A stretch of 64,000 nt of DNA from Oscillospiraceae bacterium (lineage in GTDB: Bacteria > Bacillota > Clostridia > Oscillospirales > Acutalibacteraceae). Positions 1 through 8,749 of the stretch are shown in pieces. The first letter of the stretch is position 1. Each line of letters opens with the position of its first letter. Below the pieces are notes generated by a model, which searched no databases, was not told where the DNA came from, and was given only the letters and a program-made list of their open reading frames with translations. A program made the position numbers and the translations under genes. The stretch is taken from positions 1 to 64,000 of the forward strand of contig SVOC01000013.1 of the NCBI GenBank assembly GCA_015066625.1, read 5' to 3'.

Positions 1-82
1 ATGAAACAGAGGAGTATTTTGACTCTCTGAATTCTGCTTTAAACGGTGGTTCTACTGTGGTTGCATCTGTTCCACCAATGAA

Positions 83-131
83 AAAAGCCTTGAAATCCTT
101 GAAGGTAAGGATTCCGAGGCTTTTCTTTTTT
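83..131. terminator. Bidirectional intrinsic terminator
   Basis: An imperfect stem (arms about 83-100 and 107-124) has A-runs on one side and T-runs on the other, so it can terminate in both directions. It lies just past the stop of the minus-strand epimerase gene. The left 80 bases hold no gene I can support. Confidence 0.7.
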
Positions 132-160
132 TGTTCGGTTTTGTTTTACTGAAAGATTCC

Positions 161-1030
161 TTACATATTTCCGTCAAACATATATCGCTGGAATGCAAGT
201 GAATCTGCGGCATCCTTGTCCAGCATTTCGGGTGTGATGCCGGGGATGAGCTCGCGCCAGATTTTGATGTCACTGCCTACCTGGCCGCCTGTATTGACGA
301 AGGGTTCCATTACAACGGTTTTGTTGTAGCCGATTTCACGCAGTGCCTTACCGATTTCGCGCCAGGGGATTCTGCCTCTGCCGGGCACCATACGGTTGCA
401 CTCGCCTGTGTGGAAGTGACCAAGCAGGCTGCCTGCGGTGCGGATTGCCTGTGCAATATCCGTTTCTTCAATGTTCATATGGAAGGTGTCAAGCATAACC
501 CACACATTGTCGCAGTTGACCTCTTTTACGAATTTGACGCATTCTTCGGCAGTGTTGATAAGATAGCCTTCAAAACGGTTAAGGCTCTCCATGTTAAGCT
601 GAACACCGTGATTCCTTGCGATTTTCGAAAGAATCTGCATACCCTCAACCGCAAGCTTCCAATCTTCTTCTTTGTTTATGGGCTGAGAATAATCAACGGG
701 CCAATGTGAATAAAGTGCGCCGCCGATTACGTTGCTGCCGATTTTCTCCATACCGTAGAACATTTTTCTGTACCATTCAAGTGCGCCCTCACGGGTTTCA
801 AGGCAGCCCACATCGTGGGCAGGTGCGGGGCCGTAGCCCGTTGTGATTATAATGCCGTTGGCATCTGCGGCGGATTTGATTTCGCTGAGCTGCGCGTCAT
901 TGAGTGCAGGCAGTGCGGCACCGCCGATTTCAAGAATATCAAAGCCCAGCTTTGCGGCTTTTTCGATATAAGGAATGTAGTCTGCAGCCCATTCCTTTTC
1001 CCAATATGCATAATAAATGCCGTGTTTCAT
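161..1030 (-). CDS. D-psicose/D-tagatose 3-epimerase family protein
   Basis: A 289-residue TIM-barrel sugar epimerase that interconverts ketohexoses at C3 (for example fructose and psicose/allulose) in the cytoplasm. The sequence closely resembles the Clostridium cellulolyticum D-psicose 3-epimerase I remember: it starts MKHGIYYAYW and contains NRFE, MLDTFHMNIEE and GHFHTGECNR. The four expected metal/catalytic residues are present at E148, D181, H207 and E242. A longer reading frame begins at 1132, but I chose the ATG at 1030 because the family starts with MKHG and a GAAAGG ribosome site lies just upstream. The gene stands alone, with no sugar kinase or transporter beside it, so the natural substrate is an inference. 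Function at family level is solid. Confidence 0.9.
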   Translation of the reverse strand: MKHGIYYAYWEKEWAADYIPYIEKAAKLGFDILEIGGAALPALNDAQLSEIKSAADANGIIITTGYGPAPAHDVGCLETREGALEWYRKMFYGMEKIGSNVIGGALYSHWPVDYSQPINKEEDWKLAVEGMQILSKIARNHGVQLNMESLNRFEGYLINTAEECVKFVKEVNCDNVWVMLDTFHMNIEETDIAQAIRTAGSLLGHFHTGECNRMVPGRGRIPWREIGKALREIGYNKTVVMEPFVNTGGQVGSDIKIWRELIPGITPEMLDKDAADSLAFQRYMFDGNM

Positions 1031-1058
1031 AAACAACAACCTTTCTTTCGGTAAATTC

Positions 1059-1136
1059 AAATCAACCATAGAGCACAACATATAATCGGTCATAGGGAGC
1101 CTGTCCGACACTCTGCACTTTGAACTTTGCACCCAT
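1059..1136. repeat. Dispersed intergenic repeat, copy 1
   Basis: This stretch shares the block TATAATCGGTCATAGG, followed by GAGCCTGTCCGA, with 59590-59640. It shares the looser pattern (TATAATCGG, GAGC, TCCGACAC, TTTGCAC) with 25261-25335. It sits upstream of the epimerase start. No coding potential is evident. Confidence 0.5.
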
Positions 1137-1223
1137 TATACTCTCTTTACCCTGAAAGGTCAATATGAGTGTTTTCGGGAATGCGGGCGAACAATTGTTA
1201 ATTATTTTGTAATCTTTTTTTAA

Positions 1224-1252
1224 TTGCTTTATTACACTTGAGGTGTTATAAT
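1224..1252 (+). promoter_or_regulatory. SigA-type promoter for the oxidoreductase operon
   Basis: TTGCTT (1224-1229), a 17-base spacer and TATAAT (1247-1252). It lies 38 bases ahead of the start at 1291, which has a strong GGGGGG ribosome site. Confidence 0.7.
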
Positions 1253-1290
1253 ACATAATGGATTACTAAAATATTTCAGGGGGGAATATT

Positions 1291-2850
1291 ATGAAAAAGT
1301 GTATTATCATCGGCGGCGGTCCCGCGGGACTTACCGCAGGCTACGAACTGCTTAAGAATTCTGATGAGTATGAGGTTATTATCCTTGAAGCAAGCGATGT
1401 GCTGGGCGGAATTTCAAGAACCGTAAAGCACAACGGCAACAGAATGGATATCGGCGGCCACAGATTCTTTTCAAAGGATAAGAATGTAACGGATTTCTGG
1501 GCAAATCTTATGCCTACTCAGGGTGCACCCTCACTTGATGATAAAATTCTGGGCAGGGAAAAGCCTCTTGCAAAGGGCGGTCCCGACCCCGAAACCGAGG
1601 ACAGGGTTATGCTCATCCGCCGCAGGGTGTCGAGAATTTTTTATCTCAACAAATTCTTTGATTATCCCATTTCCATGAAGCCTCAGACATTTATCAATAT
1701 GGGCTTGCCCCGTACGGTGAAGGCAGGCTTCAGCTATCTTAAATCGACTGTTTCAAAGAAGGAAGAAACCTCGCTTGAAAACTTCTATATCAACCGTTTC
1801 GGCAAGGTGCTTTACTCAATGTTCTTTGAGGGCTACACCGAAAAGCTCTGGGGCAGACATCCAAGCGAAATTTCCGCAGACTGGGGTGCACAGAGAGTAA
1901 AGGGTCTTTCAATCCTTGCGGTTATAAAGGATATGCTTTCGAAACTTGTTCCCGGCAAAAACAGAAAGGTTGAAACCTCGCTTATTGAGGAGTTCGTTTA
2001 CCCCAAATTCGGTCCCGGTCAGCTGTGGGAAGCTGTAGGCGATGAATTCACGGGTATGGGCGGTAAAATTCTTTACGGTCATAAGGTAAAGGATGTTGAA
2101 ATCGCAGATGGCAGGGTAGTATCCGTTACCTGCGAAAACGGCGAAAAGCTTTCGGGCGATATCTTCATTTCGTCAATGCCCGTCAAAGATCTTGTTGCAG
2201 GTATGGGCAGTGACGTGCCCGACGCACCTGCCGAGATTGCAGAGGGTCTGCCCTACAGAGATTTCGTAACCGTGGGTCTGCTTCTCAATAAACTCAACCT
2301 CAAAAACGAAACCGATATAAAAACTCTGGGCAATATCGTTCCCGATTGCTGGATTTATGTTCAGGATACGGGCGTAAAGCTTGGCAGAATTCAGATTTTC
2401 AATAACTGGTCACCCTATCTTGTCAATGACCCCGAAAATACGGTTTGGGTCGGTCTTGAATATTTTTGCGCAGAGGGCGACGATTTCTGGAATATGAGCG
2501 AGCAGGAATGCGTTGATTTTGCTGTTAAGGAGCTCAAATCAATGGGTGTTATCGATGCTGATGCAAAGGTGCTTGACAGCCACCGTGAAAAGGTGCAGAA
2601 GGCATACCCTGCATACTTCGATACCTATGACAGAATCGGTGAGCTTGTTGAATATCTTGACACCTTTGAAAATCTTTACTGTGTAGGCAGAAACGGTCAG
2701 CACAGATACAACAATATGGACCATTCAATGGTAACATCATTTGAAGCGGTTTCAAATATTCTCAGCGGCAAAAAGACAAAGGAGAATATCTGGAGCGTAA
2801 ACACCGAAGCGGAGTATCACGAGGAGAGCTCTGATGAAAACAAGAATTAA
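1291..2850 (+). CDS. NAD(P)/FAD-dependent oxidoreductase (UDP-galactopyranose mutase/amine-oxidase-like)
   Basis: A 519-residue flavoprotein. The N-terminus has the dinucleotide-binding motif GGGPAGL (residues 8-14) followed by an acidic strand end (LEASDVLGG) and GGHRFFSK, as in the NAD(P)-binding_8/UDP-galactopyranose mutase-like family often found in polysaccharide loci. The conserved tail [14 protein letters not shown] binds the flavin in relatives. It is first in an operon: the next gene starts 17 bases before its stop and is a polytopic membrane protein. A role in making or modifying a nucleotide- or lipid-linked sugar for the envelope is inferred from context; the substrate cannot be read from sequence. 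Confidence 0.85.
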   Translation: MKKCIIIGGGPAGLTAGYELLKNSDEYEVIILEASDVLGGISRTVKHNGNRMDIGGHRFFSKDKNVTDFWANLMPTQGAPSLDDKILGREKPLAKGGPDPETEDRVMLIRRRVSRIFYLNKFFDYPISMKPQTFINMGLPRTVKAGFSYLKSTVSKKEETSLENFYINRFGKVLYSMFFEGYTEKLWGRHPSEISADWGAQRVKGLSILAVIKDMLSKLVPGKNRKVETSLIEEFVYPKFGPGQLWEAVGDEFTGMGGKILYGHKVKDVEIADGRVVSVTCENGEKLSGDIFISSMPVKDLVAGMGSDVPDAPAEIAEGLPYRDFVTVGLLLNKLNLKNETDIKTLGNIVPDCWIYVQDTGVKLGRIQIFNNWSPYLVNDPENTVWVGLEYFCAEGDDFWNMSEQECVDFAVKELKSMGVIDADAKVLDSHREKVQKAYPAYFDTYDRIGELVEYLDTFENLYCVGRNGQHRYNNMDHSMVTSFEAVSNILSGKKTKENIWSVNTEAEYHEESSDENKN

Positions 2851-4873
2851 AAGCCTTCTGCCCTTAGCGGTTATCTGCCTTGCGGCAGTGCTTATTGAGC
2901 TTCTGCTTTCAAATTTCGTGTGGATTTCATATGTACGGGGCAGGGACGAGGTAAAGGATTTTGTTCCCTCGGGCTTTACGCAGGAATTCATAAACGAAGC
3001 CGATAACAGCTTTGCTGTTGACGGCATTGATTTTCCCGTAAATTCCGTAAGCTATACGTTGAAAACCGCAGACCCACAGGCGGCGGATACTCTGCTGACG
3101 GCGGCATATTACATTGCGGATGAAGCAAGCACCGCATCTGCCGCACTTGCACGCAGAGAGAGAATTGCCGCAACACCTGAGGGCTACCGTGTCACATCCT
3201 TTGTGAATTCATACGGCAACGCGAAATATGTCGACATAACCTTTGAGGATGCCAAGGGTGAGCTGATTGTAACGGATTTTACCCTGAATCCCTCTTATAA
3301 ATTCGGCTTTGATGCTTTGCGTTTTGCCTTTGTTTTTGCGGCACTGATGCTTGTTTATGTATTCAGACGCACAAAGGCAGGGGAGAGCTTTGCCAAAAAA
3401 TTCACCCACACTCAGGCAGGCATAATTGCCGTTGCGGTATGCGTCATCCCTGCGGTGGCGGTGTGGGTTATGAGTGCATCGGGTGAGGACGGCAACTGCA
3501 TTTTTTATCCTCTCGAATACGGCGCAGAGCATTATTCACCCTATATCCAGCAGTTTGACGCTTTTATGAAAGGTCAGCTTCACTTTGATGTGAAGCCCTC
3601 GGCTGAAATGCTTGCACTCTCAAATCCCTACAGCCCCGACGAAAGATACGGCCTGAATTTCCTTTACGACAGAGCCTTTTTTGACGGAAAATATTTTTCT
3701 TATTTCGGCACAGCACCCATACTGACGGTGTATTATCCTCTGTATCTGCTGACGGGAGTTCTGCCTGCGGACAGTACGGTGACGGGAATATTCTCCGTTT
3801 TAACCGCAATCTTTCTTCCCCTTGCGGTGGTTGAATGGTCAAGATTCAAAAAATACGGCAGTCCCTTGCTTGCCCTTATCTGCGGTACGGGAGCTTATTT
3901 TGCAAGCGGTGCCCTGATTATTCAGCGTGGCAGAGCACCTTTTTATTACATTGCAAGCATTGCAGGAACGGCATTTGTTGCAGTGTTCCTTTTCCTCATA
4001 ATCAATGCTGTTCAGTTTAAAAAGACTGCACCGAGGATGATATTCCTTGCGCTTTCGGGCGGTGCTTATGCTCTTGCGTTTATGTCAAGAGTCAATTCAG
4101 TCCTGCCCGTAACTTTCGGAATAATCGCCTTCATCCTGATTTACCTCGTAAAGAGCATAAAAGAAAAATTACTTCCCCGTTTCTTTAAGGATATGACCGC
4201 ACTGGGTCTGCCCGTGGGGCTTGCACTTGTGTTTACTCTGTGGTATAACAATGCCCGTTTCGGCAGTCCTTTGCAGTTCGGTACCGCATATCAGCTTACT
4301 GTGGCGGATACCTCATATTACGAATTCTACGGCGGCGGAATATTCCACACCCTGTTCCATTATTTTATTCAGCCTCTTGAAATATCCGATATGTTCCCCT
4401 TTGTGCAGTTTGAATATTTCAGGCTTGCAGGCTACGGCAGGTCACTTTATATCGACAGTAATTTCGGTATGCTTGCCCTACCCTTTATGCTTTCGCTTTT
4501 TTTAAGCCCCGTGATATTCAAAAGCAAAACAACACAAAAGCAGAGCAAAATTATGCTTGCGGTTTTGCTTGTATCGTTGGGTGTCACCGCATATGCGGAT
4601 ATGTGTATGGGCGGAGTCATTTTCCGCTACACCGCAGACCTTCTGCCTATGGGTGCGTTTTTATCTGCGGCAATTCTTTTTGAAGTTTACCGCATTGCAA
4701 AAGAGAAATACGGCGAAGGCATCGGAAATACATTATGCAAGAGCTCGGGTATCCTTGCAGGTGTGACGGCAGTTGTTGTGTTGGCGGTGGCGGTGGGCAT
4801 CAACGGTAATTTTGTTCCCTATTCCCCCGAATTCCACCTTGCTCTCAGAGATTTCTTTGTGTTTTGGAGTTGA
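2834..4873 (+). CDS. Polytopic membrane protein, GT-C glycosyltransferase-like
   Basis: 679 residues with an N-terminal membrane anchor (about 10-32), a soluble segment of some 120 residues, then roughly ten hydrophobic segments from about residue 155 to the end. The acidic, aromatic loop after the third helix ([10 protein letters not shown], then [16 protein letters not shown]) is the kind of extracytoplasmic loop seen in GT-C glycosyltransferases, but I see no diagnostic family motif. It overlaps the upstream oxidoreductase by 17 bases and the next gene begins 3 bases after its stop, so the three are probably co-translated. Likely role: lipid-linked sugar transfer to a surface polymer. The role is inference; membrane topology is clear. 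Confidence 0.65.
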   Translation: MKTRIKSLLPLAVICLAAVLIELLLSNFVWISYVRGRDEVKDFVPSGFTQEFINEADNSFAVDGIDFPVNSVSYTLKTADPQAADTLLTAAYYIADEASTASAALARRERIAATPEGYRVTSFVNSYGNAKYVDITFEDAKGELIVTDFTLNPSYKFGFDALRFAFVFAALMLVYVFRRTKAGESFAKKFTHTQAGIIAVAVCVIPAVAVWVMSASGEDGNCIFYPLEYGAEHYSPYIQQFDAFMKGQLHFDVKPSAEMLALSNPYSPDERYGLNFLYDRAFFDGKYFSYFGTAPILTVYYPLYLLTGVLPADSTVTGIFSVLTAIFLPLAVVEWSRFKKYGSPLLALICGTGAYFASGALIIQRGRAPFYYIASIAGTAFVAVFLFLIINAVQFKKTAPRMIFLALSGGAYALAFMSRVNSVLPVTFGIIAFILIYLVKSIKEKLLPRFFKDMTALGLPVGLALVFTLWYNNARFGSPLQFGTAYQLTVADTSYYEFYGGGIFHTLFHYFIQPLEISDMFPFVQFEYFRLAGYGRSLYIDSNFGMLALPFMLSLFLSPVIFKSKTTQKQSKIMLAVLLVSLGVTAYADMCMGGVIFRYTADLLPMGAFLSAAILFEVYRIAKEKYGEGIGNTLCKSSGILAGVTAVVVLAVAVGINGNFVPYSPEFHLALRDFFVFWS

Positions 4874-4876
4874 GTT

Positions 4877-6490
4877 ATGTATATTGATGTTTTGAAATTG
4901 AAAAAGGTGCTGATTTATGCATCGGCACTGCTTTTTGCCGCGCTTTCGGTGGGCACGGTGATTTATTACATAGCTTACCCATCGGCGGCATATTTTCACG
5001 CCGACTGCTCGGATACCATTCTCTGGGCGCAGGCAAGCTATGACAGCGGCACAATGTTTAACCCCGATTTCGGTTATGCGGCAATGCTCCCCTTCGGCGG
5101 CACAACGCTGATGCTCCCCTTTATCGGGATTTTCGGCGTATCGTTCACGACCCACCGCATAGGAATGATACTTTTTACTCTCATTCTTTTTGCGTCGGTG
5201 CTGTGGCTTTGCAGGTCTGTTAAAATGAGCCTGCCTCTTTCGCTTACCGCAACGGGTACCTTTGCCCTTGTGATGTGTTCAAGCCCGAAGCTCCGCGAAA
5301 TATTCTACGAGCACGTTATCTATTACAGCACATGCGTGCTCATAATCTGCGTATTGCTCAGCCTTTTCATTAAATTCAGGGAAAGCTTTGAAAGCGAAAA
5401 CGGGCTTAAAAGGCTGGTTTTTGCAACCTTTTTTACCGTCATTTTCTCCGCACTTTCAGCACTTGACGGTATGCAGATTATCGCAACGGGCATACTTCCC
5501 GTGCTTTTTGCGGCGGTTATGGGTATATTCCTTGATAAGGATAACACTCTGCTTTCGAAGAAAAGCCGCGTTTCCGTTTATTACTGTGTCATCTGCGGCG
5601 CATCGGTGCTTATCGGTCTTGCCCTGCTTTCGTTCTTTGCAAACGGAATATCCTCGGGCTACGCAGGTGCGTATTCGGGCTATGCCAATATGGATGAATG
5701 GCTTTCGAATCTGGGCAAATTCCCCGTTCACTGGTTCACCCTTTTCGGTGTGGATGCACATTACGGAATGCCCATTTTCTCGGCAGAGTCAATAATCAAC
5801 ATAATCCGTATAGGCTCTGCGGCAGCGGTTGCACTTCTGCCGATTATCGCACTTTTCTTCTATAACAAGTTCCGCTTCGGCACAAAAGCACTTCTCCTTG
5901 CTCACTTCGGGCTCGGCGGAGTGATAATGTTCGGCTATGTTTTCGGCATACTTTCCGCCGCAAACTGGAGACTCAGCCCTATGATATGCACGGGTCTGAT
6001 CTGCTGCTTTGCGGTATTTGCCGAAGTGAAGGAATACCTTGTCCCGAGGCGTATCAGCGCTCTTGTGCTCTGCATGCTTGTGCTTCTGAGTGCCGTTAAT
6101 TTCGGAACCGTTATGCAGATGGAGAAAAACGGCATTGAGCAGAATGAAAAATACCTTATTTCACAGCAGCTTAAGGAAAAGGGTCTTACCTACGGCTACG
6201 CAACCTTCTGGAATTCACAGGTAATAACCGTGCTTTCGGATTCCGAGGTAAGGGCGGCAAATATCGATGTCAACGAAAACGGAATAGCCCCCTGCCCGTA
6301 TCAGGCAAACCTTAATTGGTTTGAGGAGCAGGAGGGTGTTGACAAATATTTTGTTCTGCTTTCATACGGCGAAGAGGCAACCCTAATGAACACAACGGAC
6401 TGGGTTTATTTTGAGCTTCTGCATAAGGAAAAAATCGATCTTGAGGGCTATACGGTTTATGTGTTCAGCTCCACGGATTTCCTGTATTGA
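4877..6490 (+). CDS. Polytopic membrane protein, GT-C-like, third gene of the polysaccharide operon
   Basis: 537 residues with about ten membrane segments and a C-terminal soluble domain of some 110 residues. The first outward loop reads HADCSDTILWAQASYDSG, with acidic residues placed as in GT-C/PMT-like transferases. It begins 3 bases after the previous stop and resembles that protein in architecture. It converges on the minus-strand gene at 6465 with a 26-base tail-to-tail overlap. Transfer of a sugar to an envelope polymer is a reasonable inference; the substrate is unknown. Confidence 0.65.
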   Translation: MYIDVLKLKKVLIYASALLFAALSVGTVIYYIAYPSAAYFHADCSDTILWAQASYDSGTMFNPDFGYAAMLPFGGTTLMLPFIGIFGVSFTTHRIGMILFTLILFASVLWLCRSVKMSLPLSLTATGTFALVMCSSPKLREIFYEHVIYYSTCVLIICVLLSLFIKFRESFESENGLKRLVFATFFTVIFSALSALDGMQIIATGILPVLFAAVMGIFLDKDNTLLSKKSRVSVYYCVICGASVLIGLALLSFFANGISSGYAGAYSGYANMDEWLSNLGKFPVHWFTLFGVDAHYGMPIFSAESIINIIRIGSAAAVALLPIIALFFYNKFRFGTKALLLAHFGLGGVIMFGYVFGILSAANWRLSPMICTGLICCFAVFAEVKEYLVPRRISALVLCMLVLLSAVNFGTVMQMEKNGIEQNEKYLISQQLKEKGLTYGYATFWNSQVITVLSDSEVRAANIDVNENGIAPCPYQANLNWFEEQEGVDKYFVLLSYGEEATLMNTTDWVYFELLHKEKIDLEGYTVYVFSSTDFLY

Positions 6491-6755
6491 CAAAAAACCA
6501 ATAAATATTGCTGATTGGCGGCGGTGCAAAACCTGCCGCCTTCTCTGCGCCCTTTTTCAGCATTTCAAGGGCAGGGGAGATGTTCATATCCCCCTCATTC
6601 ACCTTTTCATCCTCACTGCTGATAACCACAACGGCGGTATCATCCCCGAGGGTGATTTTTTTTGCGTTTTCATCGGCAATGAATATGCCCGATATTATTG
6701 AAGTGATGCTCAGGCAGATTATCACCGCCACCGCATAGGCTCTTATAATGTTCAT
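6465..6755 (-). CDS. Small membrane protein downstream of spoIIP
   Basis: A 96-residue protein with one N-terminal hydrophobic segment (about residues 3-27) followed by a short acidic domain. I do not recognise a family. The ATG at 6755 was chosen over 6773 because an AAAGGA ribosome site sits at the right distance and the spoIIP stop lies just 2 bases upstream, which makes a two-gene operon. By context it may be made during engulfment in sporulation; that is inference only. Its 3' end overlaps the convergent gene ending at 6490. Confidence 0.6.
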   Translation of the reverse strand: MNIIRAYAVAVIICLSITSIISGIFIADENAKKITLGDDTAVVVISSEDEKVNEGDMNISPALEMLKKGAEKAAGFAPPPISNIYWFFVNTGNPWS

Positions 6756-6757
6756 AT

Positions 6758-7855
6758 TTATTCCTTTCTGCAATATTCATCCATCAGCGATGCCAGTGCC
6801 GAGGCAAGCATTCTGCCCGAATAGCAGGCTTCTTCAAGGGTATTGGCTTCGCTTCCCATTTCAACAAGCAGGCTGAAACGGGTCATATCCATATTGTATT
6901 TTCTCTGTGAAAAAAGCACGGGTCGCATAAGACCGGGGAACATATCAACGCATTTTTTCTGAAGCTGCAGGGCAAAACGCAGGTTATATTCCCAGTCGGG
7001 GAAATCCTCAACCTTGCCTTCCTCCGCACCTGTGATAATCATAATCTGTGCCGCCTTTTTGCCGCCGACTGTGTTCGTGAATTTATATTTGTCACCGTTA
7101 CTCTGTGTAACCGAATCTCGGTGGATATCGAGCACAATCTGAATTTCGGGGTGCTCTTCAAGGTGCTTTGCCACGGTTTTGCGGGAATTGGGGTAAGAAT
7201 CGTTGTAGCTTTTGTCGTGAATTGTCTTATCGTGTATTACAGTATACCCCAGCGAGGTAAGATAATCCGCAATTTCGGTGCCTACACGCACAATATTTAT
7301 GTTTTCGTCGTTGCTCCGTGAAGTGTAATCCCGGGCATACCAATCACGCTCAATGAGTTCGTAGCCTTCGGATGTGTGGCTGTGAAAAATAAGCACCGCA
7401 GGCTTTGATTTGTCAACGGAAAGCTCCAGAGGCTGTGAGAGAACTTTTTCTATATTCAGGGTTTTCGTTTCGGTGGTGTTCTTCACATTCACATTGCCGA
7501 AGGTATGCGTTGCACCTTTTGTTATGTAGGTCAGATTTTTTATGCTGCCGTCTTTTTTCTGGTCTTTGAAAAGCTCCGTGTACTTGCGGATGATTTCTTT
7601 TATGTCATCGGGTGTACGGGTGATATCGGGTGATTCCTCCGCAGGCACGGTTGTTTCGGTCAGGTTTGATGAAGTGCCGCTCTGCACGGGAACGGCTGCT
7701 TTTGTTACTTTTTCTCCCGTTCCGAACATTACCGCCGCCATGGCAACGGAAATTTTACCTGCAGAACCCGTCATAAAAACGGCACAGGCAATAAGAAGGG
7801 CTATTGCGGCAGAGATTATTCCGTGGGATTTGTCCTGATTTGCATTGTTTTTCAT
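6758..7855 (-). CDS. spoIIP: Stage II sporulation protein P (peptidoglycan amidase/endopeptidase)
   Basis: 365 residues. In other spore formers SpoIIP cleaves peptidoglycan at the engulfing septum, together with SpoIID and SpoIIM. It has an N-terminal transmembrane anchor (about 13-40), a low-complexity linker with TTVPAEESPD, and the C-terminal catalytic domain with FHSHTSEGY, LDIHRDS and VEMGSEANT, the zinc-binding His and Glu motifs of the family. The start at 7855 follows an AAAGGTG ribosome site. In many relatives the gene sits by gpr, but not here. A SigE-like promoter lies upstream (see 7887-7913). Confidence 0.93.
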   Translation of the reverse strand: MKNNANQDKSHGIISAAIALLIACAVFMTGSAGKISVAMAAVMFGTGEKVTKAAVPVQSGTSSNLTETTVPAEESPDITRTPDDIKEIIRKYTELFKDQKKDGSIKNLTYITKGATHTFGNVNVKNTTETKTLNIEKVLSQPLELSVDKSKPAVLIFHSHTSEGYELIERDWYARDYTSRSNDENINIVRVGTEIADYLTSLGYTVIHDKTIHDKSYNDSYPNSRKTVAKHLEEHPEIQIVLDIHRDSVTQSNGDKYKFTNTVGGKKAAQIMIITGAEEGKVEDFPDWEYNLRFALQLQKKCVDMFPGLMRPVLFSQRKYNMDMTRFSLLVEMGSEANTLEEACYSGRMLASALASLMDEYCRKE

Positions 7856-7886
7856 TTTTATTCACCTTTTATGTTGTTATCCGTAA

Positions 7887-7913
7887 ATTATATGCAAGCA
7901 ACAAGTGAATAAT
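7887..7913 (-). promoter_or_regulatory. Possible SigE-type promoter for spoIIP
   Basis: On the minus strand, ATTATT (7908-7913), a 13-base spacer and CATATAAT (7887-7894) fit the mother-cell SigE pattern. The fit is by eye, but the target gene makes it plausible. Confidence 0.45.
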
Positions 7914-8004
7914 GGTTACAAATTGTAATAATCTCGCTCGGTTTTGTAACCCTTTTGTAACTATTTTGTAATTTTAAAAGGTGGTATGGGTGAGGCAAAT
8001 GTAA

Positions 8005-8128
8005 TATAATAGATGTATGCAAGAGAAAAATCCGTCACGGCAGTGCAACCGTTTGGCGGAACCCCATCCATCCTTTCATTTTGACAAACCGTAACAGGGC
8101 ATCCGTAAGGGTGCCCTTTCGGTTTATA
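8005..8128 (+). ncRNA. Candidate structured small RNA with its own promoter and terminator
   Basis: TATAAT at 8005-8010 (weak -35) precedes about 110 bases without a gene. They fold into a hairpin (arms TCCGTCA at about 8031 and TGGCGGA at about 8053, with an inner CGG/CCG pair and a CAGTGCAA loop), then a C-rich single strand, then a strong hairpin (AAACCG 8086-8091 with CGGTTT 8120-8125, inner stem AGGGCA/TGCCCT). I compared it by eye with SRP RNA, 6S RNA and common riboswitches and found no match. Identity unknown. Confidence 0.4.
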
Positions 8129-8141
8129 TATAATTGTATGG

Positions 8142-8170
8142 TTGACAAGCGCAAAACTGTATGATATACT
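8142..8170 (+). promoter_or_regulatory. SigA promoter for the ileS leader
   Basis: TTGACA (8142-8147), 17-base spacer, TATACT (8165-8170). Transcription would begin near 8177 and produce the T-box leader. Confidence 0.8.
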
Positions 8171-8204
8171 TCTTTTTGTATGAAAATTAATACCTAACCT
8201 TAAA

Positions 8205-8436
8205 AAGATTATGACGGAGACAGTAGCTTTTGCAGGTGCAATCCCAGTGAGGCGGAGAGAGTGTGAACCCGCCGTTTGCCGCAGATGTGAATATCACTCC
8301 CGAATCGCAGACCGAAAAGTGTAAAAACGCCGAGTAGACTCTGACGGAATCCCGCCGTTACGGGGAAGCATAAAGATCGGGTTATGCAGGTGCTTTTGTT
8401 GTTCCTTGTCCCGATTGGGTCAGGGATTATTTTTTA
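8205..8436 (+). promoter_or_regulatory. T-box leader (isoleucine) of ileS with intrinsic terminator
   Basis: The leader has the Stem I signatures of T-box riboswitches: GACGGAGACAGTAGC at about 8213, CAGTGAGGCGG with AGAGAG at about 8245-8261, and a specifier region GTGAATATCAC whose ATC (8293-8295) is an isoleucine codon. The following conserved block AGTAG, then ACGG, then CCGTTA (8333-8360) matches the Stem II region of clostridial T-boxes. A terminator hairpin (about 8409-8427) is followed by TTATTTTTT. Uncharged tRNA-Ile should promote read-through into ileS. Oddly, I cannot find the usual TGGNACCGCG box; it may be divergent. Confidence 0.8.
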
Positions 8437-8716
8437 TATACTTTAATTAACAACAACACATAAGTCTGAAATACAATATCTCACGCACATTCGGGCATTT
8501 TTCTCTTTGACATACGCACGTATGCCTGCATCGAAGAAATCCCCGACTGCACGCAATCTATTATATTTCAGATGCGAAGCAGTTTTGAACGAGAAAATTT
8601 TCGTCGTGTCAAGGCGAAAATTTGCAGAAATACGAGGCTATTTCAAGAATTTTCAACGCAGACAGGGCGGAAAGATTATGTTCAAAACCTTATGGCTTGT
8701 TGTTAATTAAAGTATA
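8437..8716. mobile_element. MITE-like element with 28-bp terminal inverted repeats
   Basis: The left end 8437-8464 begins TATACTTTAATTAACAACAA and ends CATAAG. The right end 8689-8716 is its reverse complement with 26 of 28 positions matching. Between them lies a nested inverted repeat (TCTGAAATA at about 8465 and 8570) and, on the minus strand at 8610-8661, a core shared with 27889-27940. It encodes no convincing protein. It sits exactly between the T-box terminator T-run and the ileS ribosome site, so ileS read-through transcripts must cross it. Confidence 0.7.
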
Positions 8717-8749
8717 AGTATTTTCAAAAATATATCGGAGGAATGGAAA

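Noticed and set aside
3-152. Open frame at the left edge, possible 3' end of a gene
   Set aside because: Its last third is the terminator hairpin and the peptide has no family features. Without the sequence to the left it cannot be supported.
8205-8436. Cobalamin riboswitch
   Set aside because: GGTGCAATCCCAGTGA looked similar at first, but the isoleucine specifier loop, the AGTAG/CCGTTA block and the position before ileS fit a T-box better.
8507-8710. 67-codon frame inside the MITE-like element
   Set aside because: It runs through the inverted ends and repeat core, has no ribosome site and reads as random basic sequence.
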